13,642 bases of DNA from Desulfurococcales archaeon ex4484_204 (GCA_002255065.1 NJEF01000008.1:1-13642), one strand, 5' to 3'; counted from the stretch's first letter, positions 7,257 to 13,187 are shown. Translations and numbers: made by a program. The notes: generated from the sequence alone by a model not told the origin.

Positions 7257-7815
7257 ATGACTGGGGCTCTTTTTGAGCTAGCTACTCAAAGACGTCTTAA
7301 AGCGTCATGCCTTATCTATGTTATCACTAGCTGAGAAGCTATTGAGCGAGGGGCGGGTACGACCTAACCGTTCTTAATGCTGAGTACGCTGCTCGGTTGT
7401 ACCTTAAGAACCTGCTCTTTAGACTCTCAGGTGAGGAGTAGAGGGTCGTAGCGTACGTACCCTATTAGGCGCCCTAAACCTTGTTGTACGTGAGTATGGT
7501 TTAGAGGGTATTGCCGACGCTATTTATGACTTCGTTAGAAGGAATAAGAGGTTACTTGCTGAGCTTAATGAAGCACATACCCGCAAGGAGCAAACCGAAG
7601 CTTTACTTAAGGTTGCTAAGTCGGTAATTGACCTACTTAAGAAGGTCGAGGAGGGAGAGGTCATCGAGATCAGGTGCGGAAGCATCACCTTCAAACCGGA
7701 GGATTTAGAGATAGATCTCAGCGAAGAGAAGAGGGATGTATGGGGGTTCAAACCTGAGGGTTCAGAAGAGGGATTTAGTGATGTAGGGGAAAGGGGGTTT
7801 ACGATTAGAGGATAG
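7257..7815 (+). pseudogene. HEPN-domain protein, decayed
   Basis: Reading across frames gives one coherent HEPN-like protein. It runs from LATQRRLKAS, to LSLAEKLLSEGR (frame change near 7311), to YDLTVLNAEYAARLYLKNLL (change near 7357) ending FRLSGEE, a TAG at 7439-7441, then after another change SVRTLLGALNLVVREYGLEG and on through an open frame to the TAG at 7813-7815. The A-E-Y-A-A-R-L-Y-L-K helix, the LSGEE..G.SVR.LLG segment and the late LNEAHT..AKSVIDLLKKVEE helix match archaeal HEPN proteins, usually paired with a minimal nucleotidyltransferase in toxin-antitoxin or related modules. The exposed H of the usual RGH motif reads as R (EGRSVR), and roughly ten residues between EAHT and the last helix look deleted. 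Three frameshifts and a stop make it non-functional. The C-terminal 105 codons alone remain open but lack a start. Confidence 0.75.
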
Positions 7816-7837
7816 AATGAAGCAACACGTAAAAAAT

Positions 7838-8100
7838 CTAGAGCTTTTCACTATGCTCTTCCTCGCCTCCTCCAAGCACTTGATCATAGCCTTCTTTGTT
7901 CTTCTAGTGCCTCTGCTAGGTCCATATTTTTCCTGCTGTTTATCTTGATTGACTCCCTATCGTAGCATTCTGTTGCTCTAAGCCTAATGATCCTCTTAGC
8001 CTAGTCCTCGATAAGCCTCATGATAGTACCAGCGACCTCGTCTAGAAAAACCTTCATCGTACTTCTCAAGCAACTCCTTAACAAGTTCTCTGAACTTCAT
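7838..8100 (-). pseudogene. Broken partner gene of the AbrB-like gene, function unknown
   Basis: The ATG at 8100-8098 overlaps the stop of the upstream AbrB-like gene (ATGA), the usual sign of a two-gene unit. The frame reads MKFRELVKELLEKYDEGF, then a run of five T on the minus strand (8050-8046) puts it out of frame. Dropping one T restores LDEVAGTIMRLIED, then a TAG at 8003-8001, then AKRIIRLRATECYDRESIK and ALEEQRR, another frame change near 7890, and an acidic tail ending EEEHSEKL before a TAG at 7840-7838. The restored protein would be about 85 charged, helical residues. I do not recognise a family. With at least two frameshifts and a stop it is probably dead, although its upstream neighbour is intact. 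Confidence 0.5.
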
Positions 8101-8309
8101 TCTTCCAGCCCCTTAATCTTTGCGTCAACAACCCTAGTAACGAGTGCAATATCTATCACCATTTTGAGACCTAGCTCCTCAACAACATACCTCGGCAGCT
8201 CCAAGTAGTACTTACCATCCTTTTCTATTACCTTCTTGAACACCAACGTAAAGTCAGTTACGTAGAAGTCAACGTCCCCTGTGCTTATCTTCCTAAGTAC
8301 TTTCCTCAT
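8097..8309 (-). CDS. Small AbrB-like protein, possible antitoxin or regulator
   Basis: This is a 70-residue protein. The start chosen is the ATG at 8309-8307 because a TATA element lies about 30 bases upstream and GTGGGG lies just before it; a longer frame to 8411 would run through that promoter. The middle reads KDGKYYLELPRYVVEELGLK (residues 30-49) followed by VIDIALVTR, a pattern like the swapped-hairpin AbrB/SpoVT/VapB N-terminal fold, in which a beta strand, a proline-led helix ending E-E-L-G-L-K and a second beta strand bind DNA. The usual GD after LGLK is replaced by M, so the turn is unusual. It is coupled by ATGA to a broken downstream gene. AbrB fold is an inference; a role as antitoxin or transcription regulator is only suggested by size and context. 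Confidence 0.5.
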   Translation of the reverse strand: MRKVLRKISTGDVDFYVTDFTLVFKKVIEKDGKYYLELPRYVVEELGLKMVIDIALVTRVVDAKIKGLEE

Positions 8310-8333
8310 AATCCCCACTGCAGGGAAAAGGTG

Positions 8334-8348
8334 ATATCTAAAAATAAA
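8334..8348 (-). promoter_or_regulatory. TATA element of the AbrB-like gene
   Basis: On the minus strand TTTATTTTTAGATA lies 25-40 bases before the ATG at 8309. Initiation 25 bases downstream would fall almost on the start codon, giving a leaderless or very short-leader mRNA, which is common in crenarchaea for first genes of a unit. Confidence 0.45.
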
Positions 8349-8405
8349 TGACCGGGAGGACTCTGATTCATTTATACATTTCCGTATATAGAGGTGGGGT
8401 AATGA

Positions 8406-8748
8406 ATGCATAGTTCCTTAGATCTGATAAGAAGAAATTATCAGGAAGAGCATTACTGTAAATACAGTATCTGATCTCCTTCTCAGTAGGAGAAGCGGAA
8501 GCGTTAGGACAGTCTTCCTGTCCGTGAGGATCGGGGAATGGAGCTCTGCGATCCTTGACAGGAATCTAGGCTGCAGGAAAATCATTGACAGGAACAACAT
8601 CCTTTATCATCTGATGAAGTTCATCCATAGATACCTTCTCTCATGCACAGGAATGGTGTATAATCCCTATCTTGTAGAGGATACTAAACACCTCGTAAGG
8701 ACAGAATTGGAGAACTTAATACCGATAGTGCGGATCCTTCACGCTTAG
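8406..8748 (+). pseudogene. Small gene of unknown function, probably frameshifted
   Basis: A strong ribosome binding site, GAGGTG at 8391-8396, precedes ATG codons at 8402 and 8406. The frame from 8406 reads MHSSLDLIRRNYQEEHYCKY and stops at 8474. A neighbouring frame is open from 8431 to the TAG ending at 8748 and reads TVSDLLLSRRSGSVRTVFLS, then on through IGEWSSAILDRNLGC, ILYHLMKFIHRYLL and YLVEDTKHLVRTELENLIP. One frameshift near 8465 would join them into about 113 residues. I do not recognise a family. The first half overlies many inverted repeats, so this may instead be a structured region with a chance open frame. A GTG at 8524 is the first in-frame start in the long frame but has no good binding site. 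Confidence 0.3.
8424..8617. repeat. Cluster of perfect short inverted repeats (hairpins)
   Basis: Seven stems lie in under 200 bases: CTGATAA/TTATCAG (8424-8444), TACTGTA/TACAGTA (8454-8469), CTTCTC/GAGAAG (8479-8495), GGACAG/CTGTCC (8507-8523), TTCCTGTC/GACAGGAA (8515-8522 with 8557-8564), GGATCG/CGATCC nested inside it (8528-8533 with 8549-8554), and TCATC/GATGA (8607-8617). The fourth and fifth stems share bases and exclude each other. TTGACAGGAA recurs at 8555-8564 and 8585-8594. All are exact in the sequence; whether they form in RNA or DNA is not known. Confidence 0.6.
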
Positions 8749-8915
8749 ATCAAGCATCCAAGAGGATAACTAGGTACTGTATAGATGTTGCTGTACGCGT
8801 TTGTCGAAGGATAGGGAAGAGATACGACATTCTATCTTATTAAAGATGAACATCGACCATGACCGTAGAGATCGAGTGATTTAAAATATGCGACCCCTAT
8901 TAGTGGGGTAAAGAT
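8749..8915. other. Intergenic stretch with TATA box and small hairpin
   Basis: No gene is supported here. A TATA-like GATTTAAAATA at about 8878-8888 and a hairpin ACCCC/GGGGT at about 8893-8909 precede the ATG at 8916; GTGGGG at 8903-8908 can serve as its ribosome binding site. They look like a promoter and leader for the following broken gene. Confidence 0.35.
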
Positions 8916-9261
8916 ATGGTCCTTAAAGTCAGGACGTCTAGGTACGAAGAGGAAAGAAAGGGAAATATGAGGAACTAGCCATAAAGCTCTACAGGTGGAT
9001 TAGGGAGAACAAGACTATACCTATATCAAATATCAAATAATATTAGAATAGAGGACGTCAAGCTACGCGAAGGACATGGTTTTCTGAAGGGTCACTAGGT
9101 AAGCTACCTCGAAGCTAGGGGGCAAAAGCACTATATCGATTCGAGCCTGTAGGGAATTTAAGGAAGGCATCCACGTAAAAGTTAGGAAAGGAATGGTCGT
9201 CTTATACAATGTTGAACCGAATGGTCGTAACTCTGCTGTAATAGTTTATAGTGATGGTTAG
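8916..9261 (+). pseudogene. Decayed gene with winged-helix-like N-terminal part
   Basis: The ATG at 8916 begins MVLKVRTSRYEEERKG, then a one-base loss near 8964 shifts into KYEELAIKLYRWIRENKTIP and ISNIK with a TAA at 9038-9040. After a further frame change, IEDVKLREGHGFLKGH ends in a TAG at 9096-9098, and VSYLEARGQKHYIDSSL ends in another stop near 9150. A last frame reads REFKEGIHVKVRKGMVVLY and ends NSAVIVYSDG at 9261. Joined, the pieces give about 110 residues whose first part (YEELA.KLYRWI.EN..IPISNIK...IEDVKLRE..GFL) has the spacing of a winged-helix DNA-binding domain. That reading is inference. Two or more frameshifts and stops mean it is not functional. Confidence 0.45.
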
Positions 9262-9306
9262 TGCTAGTATGTAATAATAAATGAATGTATTTCTGGTGTA
9301 TCACGG

Positions 9307-9591
9307 GTGCAGATCATGACATACAGAATGATTGAGGATAATAAGGTGGTTGTAATTAAAGTTAACAATAGTCACCTTATAATAATCAGGGGAAGAGGAC
9401 TAGAGTCATCTGCAATCAGCCTAGAAACAAATAATGTCGCCAAGTTGTTAGAGAAGATAAGGCAACTATACGGGAAAACGTATGCAAGTACGTTAAAGAG
9501 TTACCGGAAAAGTAGGGTTCGATCTATAAAGAAACTACGACCTAGAGCCTTCTTTTTAGTATCCCAGCCCTCTCTAGATATCTATATATAG
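9307..9591 (+). CDS. Small hypothetical protein
   Basis: This frame encodes 94 residues and I do not recognise it. The GTG start at 9307 has GGTG eight bases upstream at 9295-9298; an ATG at 9316 is the alternative. The N-terminal half is beta-like (KVVVIKVNNSHLIIIRG and SSAISLETN), followed by a helix NVAKLLEKIRQLYG and a strongly basic tail SYRKSRVRSIKKLRPRAF, suggesting nucleic-acid binding. Its last 50 bases overlap, tail to tail, the end of the recombinase pseudogene on the other strand, so its natural C-terminus may have been replaced by read-through into that element. The first half has a faint resemblance to the end of the preceding pseudogene (VKV..M/HLVV....SA-hydrophobic), which could mean a shared origin. 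Confidence 0.4.
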   Translation: MQIMTYRMIEDNKVVVIKVNNSHLIIIRGRGLESSAISLETNNVAKLLEKIRQLYGKTYASTLKSYRKSRVRSIKKLRPRAFFLVSQPSLDIYI

Positions 9592-10167
9592 TAGTTCTGG
9601 AGACTCCGTAGCGTTTTGCGAGTTGCGTTATAGGAACACTCATTTTATAGAGTTCTATTAGTTCTTTCTGTTGCTTCTCATTAAGCTTGAACTGCCCTCC
9701 AATCTTCTTGCCTTCTGCCCTAGCACGAGCTAAACCTGCCTTAGTCCTCTTGCTAATCATCTTTCTTTCAAGCTCGTAAAGTGTTGCAAAGACAGATATA
9801 ATTATTGGTCTAATAATCTCATTACGCATTGCCTCCTCAAGCCACCTCTCCCTTATCGACACTATCATGACGTTGTTCTCGAAGCAGTCGTATAGGATGT
9901 TGACCAGCGTCCTCATTCTGCGGCTTAACCTTGAAAGTTCAGCTACTACAATAGTACCCACCCTCCCTTCTCTAACCCTCCACCATAGCTCCTGAAACAT
10001 AGGTCTGTTATCTTCAGCTCCTGATACTGGCTCCTCCTCGATTATCCTCTCATCTATACTGATGCTCTTTGACTTAGCTCACGCCTCAATAGTCATCCAC
10101 TGAGACTCTAAGTCCTGCTTCTCTGTGCAACCCATAAATATGCCACTATCGGTCTCAGGTAAGTCAT
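9542..10167 (-). pseudogene. Serine recombinase (resolvase/invertase type), inactivated
   Basis: The rebuilt protein begins at the ATG at 10167-10165, MTYLRPIVAYLWV, then loses one base at 10127-10128 exactly where the catalytic serine codon of the YxRVST motif belongs, and resumes TEKQDLESQWMTIEA. A TGA at 10081-10079 replaces the tryptophan expected in EAWAKSKSI. The frame then stays open: EEPVSGAEDNRPMFQELWW, VAELSRLSRRM with the arginine-rich catalytic helix start, ELERKMISKRTKAGLARARAEG, and a C-terminal helix-turn-helix, ITQLAKRYGVSRTTIYRYLE. This order (catalytic domain first, HTH last) is that of resolvases and invertases, not IS607 transposases. The final 152 codons form an open frame with a possible internal ATG at 10000, but without the N-terminal serine it could not catalyse strand exchange. 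Its start overlaps the preceding small ORF by ATGA. Confidence 0.85.
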
Positions 10168-10334
10168 TCCACCACCTTAATCCCAGCACGTTCAAGTATT
10201 TTCTTTGTGTTTTCAACAACCTCCCTTCCAAAGAACTCCTCAAGGTTCTTCAATATCCACAGCTCTCTCCCTCCTACGCTCTTAATGTCGTCGACACGCC
10301 TCCACAGCTCCTTGAGAAACTCTTCACTGTTCAC
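10164..10334 (-). CDS. Small hypothetical ORF upstream of and overlapping the recombinase
   Basis: From a GTG at 10334-10332 this frame encodes 56 residues, starting VNSEEFLKELWRRVDD and ending KKILERAGIKVVE, and its TGA overlaps the recombinase ATG (ATGA). The same frame is open a few codons further upstream (SYVV), so it may be the 3' end of a longer gene whose 5' part was replaced by the SPL fragment. Composition is charged and helical, with normal codon use. I do not recognise the family. The exact ATGA overlap suggests it was once co-translated with the recombinase as part of the same mobile element. Confidence 0.4.
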   Translation of the reverse strand: MNSEEFLKELWRRVDDIKSVGGRELWILKNLEEFFGREVVENTKKILERAGIKVVE

Positions 10335-10336
10335 AA

Positions 10337-10603
10337 CTACGTAGCTTCCATGGCTGATGAGATAGCTATGAATCCATACTTTCTACGTTTAGCATGTCTA
10401 CTTAACCCCTTACTAAGGGCCGTAGATGCGTTAATCTTAATACTTAAGTAATTACGTCCGTACTTACCCCTCCTAATATAGCAGTAGATACACCCGTAGG
10501 CACATCCGTAGTAAGGATTATGTGAGCAATCATCAAGGAACCACCCATCCCTCCTCCTATGTCTATTAAGTACTGACTTCACTTGTACTAAGCGGTAAGC
10601 CAC
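10337..10603 (-). pseudogene. SPL-type radical SAM protein, truncated after about 88 residues
   Basis: The GTG at 10603-10601 starts AYRLVQVKSVLNRHRRRDGW. An in-frame TGA just upstream excludes a longer start. Residues 26-42 contain NPYYGCAYGCIYCY with the radical SAM cysteines C34, C38 and C41 (CX3CX2C), and IKINASTALSKGLSRH and FIAISSAMEAT follow, matching the start of the spore photoproduct lyase-like family, where the equivalent segment leads into the S-x-A-T-D/E-P-Y-x-P motif. Here the frame stops right there (TAG at 10339-10337), instead of continuing for another 170 or more residues. The rest of the gene is not in the window. The frame break coincides with the edge of the recombinase segment, suggesting an insertion or deletion at this point. 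Confidence 0.8.
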
Positions 10604-10939
10604 TACTCATCCGCACATTAACTACTAAGAGAGTACCTTAAAATAATTAAATCCTGATTAAATCCTCATAAGTAACCTATGAAGTAATTATTATTAAAGC
10701 AACTCATAGGGGTCACCTGCTTGATTATTAATGATTTATTAGGAGAGATATTTTGAAGAACTGATCATTAAGTTACCTTTCATACTCTCATTTCAGGGAA
10801 TAGCCATTATGTACATAATGAAGCATCTTAAGCATTGACACTAGGTACTCACATCCAGTTCCATAGAATTCACTCCATAATTATTGACCGTTACCTGTAT
10901 CTGCTCCTTAGAGTACAGAGTGCGGGGGTGGTGGGTTAA
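10604..10939. other. AT-rich divergent intergenic region
   Basis: About 335 bases between the truncated SPL gene and the radical SAM gene, without a supportable gene. On the minus strand ATTTAATTATTTTAA around 10638-10653 is a likely TATA element for the SPL fragment, overlapping a direct repeat ATTAAATCCT (10646-10655 and 10657-10666). CCTATGA and TCATAGG form an inverted repeat near 10676-10714. The plus-strand gene has CATAATTATTG near 10875 as a weak TATA candidate and GGTGGTG before its ATG. Confidence 0.5.
10805..10820. promoter_or_regulatory. Perfect 16-bp palindrome, candidate operator
   Basis: CATTATGTACATAATG reads the same on both strands and lies about 120 bases before the radical SAM start. 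Palindromes of this size are typical sites for dimeric helix-turn-helix regulators. A binding protein is not identified and a chance origin cannot be excluded. Confidence 0.4.
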
Positions 10940-12562
10940 ATGCCTAAAGTAGTCCTAACTAGTGATCAAGCTACATTTACTGATTTTAATGGATTGGATG
11001 CGTTGGGTTTCGGCCTCTGCTTACCTTATAGGCTAGTACCTGCGTTCGTTCAGTATAAGTTCCTCTCACCTCCAATACCCTTAGTTAATGGTAGGGCTCC
11101 ATTAGCTCCGTACCCTCTATGTAAGGTTGAGGCTGCTCTCCTAGCAGCTGGTTTTAAGCGTGAGGATGTCTACGTAGTACCTCCTAATTACCTACGTCAA
11201 GTAGTTGATAAGGACACGGCTATAGTAGGTATTCACGTATTAGACCCTATGGGATTAGCACCTGTTTCATGGACCTTAAGAGTACTTAGCGGTAGTGGGG
11301 ATACTTGCACTCACTACGAATTTGAGGGATTGATGGAGACTGTTAAGGAGCTTAAGAGGAGGTACGGATTTAAGGTAGTTGTTGGAGGGCCTGGTGTTTG
11401 GCAGCTTAAGGGGCTTGAGGGTAGGTATGATATTGATGTATTATTTGAGGGTGAAGCTGAGTTAACGTTTCCTAAGTTAGTTAAGGATATACTAGATGGT
11501 AAGGAAGTACCTAAGTATATCTTCGGGGAGTCCGTACCACCTAGTCTAATACCACCTATAGTAACACCATCAAGGAATGGGGTAGTTCAAGTTACTAGGG
11601 GATGCCCTAGAAGATGCAGATTCTGTAGCCCAACAGTGTTTAACTTTAGATCAATACCGTTAAACACCATAATGAGGGAAGTTAAGGTTAATTTAAGATC
11701 AGGTATTAAGGCTGTTGGATTCACTACCGAGGATATATTGCTCTATGGTGCTAATGGCTTGAGACCTAATCTAGACGCTATTAAGAAACTATATGATCAA
11801 ACAATTAGCTTAATGCGTAGGTACAGGGTTGAGGGGCCTCTCGGTTTTAGCCACGTGACACTATCTACTGCTTTAGTTGTTAAGGAGGCTGTTAAATACA
11901 TAAGTGAAGTTAATGGATTAAGTGAGGATAGGCCCTTATTTCCTCAAGTAGGTCTTGAGAGTGGTAGTCCAAGGATTGTTGCTAAGTACTTCAGTGGTAA
12001 GCCCTACCCATGGAAACCTAGTGAGTGGCGGGATGTAGTCATAAGTGGTAGTAAGTTAATCAACGATAATTACTGGTACCCATGCTACACATACATAATA
12101 GGCTTCCCAGACGCAACACCTAATGACTACGTACTAACAACTGAGCTAATTGATGGGTTGAGGGAGGAAGGGTTTAAGGGCTGGACATTCCCCTTACTCC
12201 TAATACCTATTGGAGGCACCTTAATTGAGAGAAGCGGTTATAAGGAATTCCTAACATTTAAGAGGCTGCCTCAAGAAGCTATAGATGCTATAGTAGCTGG
12301 TTGGAGATTAAGTATCGAGTTCTCTTATAAGGAATACCCGAAGCTACTCTCAGGTATTAGAAACCCATTAACACGTAAGGTAGTTAGTGCACTAGCTAAG
12401 AGAGCTATAGAAGCTATGAAGGAATGGATTGAGGGCATTAAGAGGGACCCGGAAATCATTGAGAAAGTATTCTCGAAAGTCAATATAAGAACAGCTTACA
12501 GCCTAATTAAGACCCTATTAACTGTAGAAGCATATAAAGTAGTACAAGCATTGCCAGCATAA
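10940..12562 (+). CDS. Radical SAM protein with N-terminal B12-binding-like domain, substrate unknown
   Basis: This intact 540-residue protein has VTRGCPRRCRFCSP with cysteines C222, C226 and C229, the CX3CX2C motif that holds the [4Fe-4S] cluster for S-adenosylmethionine cleavage. The preceding 200 residues resemble the Rossmann-like domain of B12-dependent radical SAM proteins, including VVVGGPGVWQL (147-157) and DVLFEGEAELTF (166-177), but the base-off cobalamin motif DxHxxG is not seen; instead GIHVLDPMGLAPVS occurs. LFPQVGLESGSPRIVAKYF (333-351) matches the usual G-x-E-S-G motif. Archaeal relatives of this broad group include enzymes that modify membrane tetraether lipids, but I cannot assign the reaction. 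The ATG at 10940 has GGTGGTG about ten bases upstream. It stands alone, followed by a T-rich terminator-like stretch, and shows no lesion. Confidence 0.88.
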   Translation: MPKVVLTSDQATFTDFNGLDALGFGLCLPYRLVPAFVQYKFLSPPIPLVNGRAPLAPYPLCKVEAALLAAGFKREDVYVVPPNYLRQVVDKDTAIVGIHVLDPMGLAPVSWTLRVLSGSGDTCTHYEFEGLMETVKELKRRYGFKVVVGGPGVWQLKGLEGRYDIDVLFEGEAELTFPKLVKDILDGKEVPKYIFGESVPPSLIPPIVTPSRNGVVQVTRGCPRRCRFCSPTVFNFRSIPLNTIMREVKVNLRSGIKAVGFTTEDILLYGANGLRPNLDAIKKLYDQTISLMRRYRVEGPLGFSHVTLSTALVVKEAVKYISEVNGLSEDRPLFPQVGLESGSPRIVAKYFSGKPYPWKPSEWRDVVISGSKLINDNYWYPCYTYIIGFPDATPNDYVLTTELIDGLREEGFKGWTFPLLLIPIGGTLIERSGYKEFLTFKRLPQEAIDAIVAGWRLSIEFSYKEYPKLLSGIRNPLTRKVVSALAKRAIEAMKEWIEGIKRDPEIIEKVFSKVNIRTAYSLIKTLLTVEAYKVVQALPA

Positions 12563-12599
12563 ACATGAAAGTAGTACATACCTCTTGAAACGATAAAAC

Positions 12600-12618
12600 G
12601 ATTTTATTATTTTTATTA
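12600..12618 (+). terminator. T-rich terminator candidate after the radical SAM gene
   Basis: A run rich in T, ATTTTATTATTTTTATT, starts about 40 bases after the stop codon, with no stem before it. Archaeal termination often uses such T tracts on the coding strand. Confidence 0.45.
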
Positions 12619-12775
12619 ATTGAGGAAGCTCCATTACTTACTTCAAAAGTAAGAGAGTAAATCTGGACTAGGAATTAAGCTCGAGGTTTTTGAGTATTTT
12701 AATGAAATATAGTACTGAAATATAATATTTAGGCTGTTCCTAAAGTGTTGATGCTTTAAGTGGTTTCTAATCGTT

Positions 12776-12817
12776 TTTAAATACTCTTTAGTGCTATTAG
12801 GTAGGTAAGTATTTAAG
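12776..12817 (+). promoter_or_regulatory. Tandem TATA-like elements before the structured element
   Basis: TTTTTAAATA near 12774-12783 and AGTATTTAAG at 12808-12817 are both TATA-like. The second predicts initiation near 12838-12840, just outside the closing stem of the structured element. TTAAATACT (12777-12785) and AGTATTTAA (12808-12816) are exact inverted copies, so the pair could also bind a dimeric regulator or fire in both directions. Confidence 0.45.
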
Positions 12818-12837
12818 CTTCTGAAGTTTATGGGTTT

Positions 12838-13011
12838 AATTGGTAACCTCGGGGTTCCGAGAACCGTAGGGTCATGAACCCCTAGGTAATTAGGGATGAG
12901 CTACTACGGTGAGGAGCCCCGAGCGGAAGCGTAATGACCCACCTACCGTGATCAAAAGCATTCAAAACTACTGAAAAGCCACGGTAGGTGAGGAACGCTT
13001 GAGGTTAAGCC
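12838..13011 (+). ncRNA. Candidate structured non-coding RNA of unknown class
   Basis: The ends pair: TAACCTC (12844-12850) with GAGGTTA (13001-13007). Inside are two arms. Arm A stacks GGGGTTC/GAGCCCC (12851-12857 with 12914-12920, one G-U) on ACCGTAG/CTACGGT (12863-12869 with 12904-12910), capped by small hairpins GGT/ACC and CCTA/TAGG. Arm B is a perfect 11-bp stem, CACCTACCGTG/CACGGTAGGTG (12940-12950 with 12980-12990), with a 29-base A-rich loop. GGTGAGGA follows the 3' side of both arms. By my count the element is about 52% G+C, while the upstream spacer is nearer 30%, which is typical of RNA genes in thermophiles. A TATA box lies at the right distance. It matches no class I know: RNase P, SRP and tRNA signatures are absent. 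The strand is inferred from the TATA box only; the 3' end overlaps the stop of the minus-strand gene. Confidence 0.5.
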
Positions 13012-13187
13012 ATTATTAAATCCTCCCTTAAAATAGTTACTACGTAGCACCTCTTCCACTTCTCGCTAGAAAGTATCTCCATCGGGCTCTCCATAGGATT
13101 CCACCTCATCTCCTCAAGCGCAACCCCGCCCGCTACAGGAATGTAGCAATCTATGTTTACCTCAGTATTTGGTGGCTCGATCACCAC
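13005..13187 (-). CDS. Hypothetical ORF, possibly the frameshifted 3' part of the preceding gene
   Basis: This frame encodes 60 residues from tandem GTG codons at 13187-13182, which overlap the TGA of the upstream frame. It starts VVIEPPNTEVNIDCYIPVAGG and ends YVVTILREDLIMA. I do not recognise it. One extra G in the five-G run at 13186-13191 region would join the upstream frame (GYTLKVIRG) directly to VVIEPPNTE, giving a continuous beta-rich sequence, so this is more likely the end of one decayed gene than a separate gene. If it is separate, it would be translated by coupling with the upstream gene. The stop lies inside the closing stem of the structured element. Confidence 0.4.
   Translation of the reverse strand: MVIEPPNTEVNIDCYIPVAGGVALEEMRWNPMESPMEILSSEKWKRCYVVTILREDLIMA

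Noticed and set aside
7742..7755. tRNA T-arm-like GGGTTCAAACC
   Set aside because: No acceptor, D or anticodon stem lies at the right distance; the bases encode part of the HEPN pseudogene C-terminus.
10125..10451. Plus-strand 108-residue frame
   Set aside because: It is antisense to the small ORF and the SPL cysteine-motif region, and has no recognisable motif or binding site.
9542..10603. IS607-type insertion sequence with TnpB
   Set aside because: The recombinase has its HTH at the C-terminus, not the N-terminus, and no TnpB frame with its zinc finger and RuvC motifs is present.
12945..12974. Box C/D guide RNA
   Set aside because: GTGATCA and CTGA occur near the 11-bp stem, but the C box has a mismatch, its first bases are paired in the stem, and no second C'/D' pair is present.
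12838..13011. RNase P RNA, SRP RNA or tRNA
   Set aside because: The closing stem is suggestive, but the GAGGAAAGUCC and ACAGAAA regions of RNase P, the helix 8 signature of SRP RNA, and a tRNA cloverleaf are all absent. GGTTC/GAACC at 12853-12865 looks like a T-arm only by chance.
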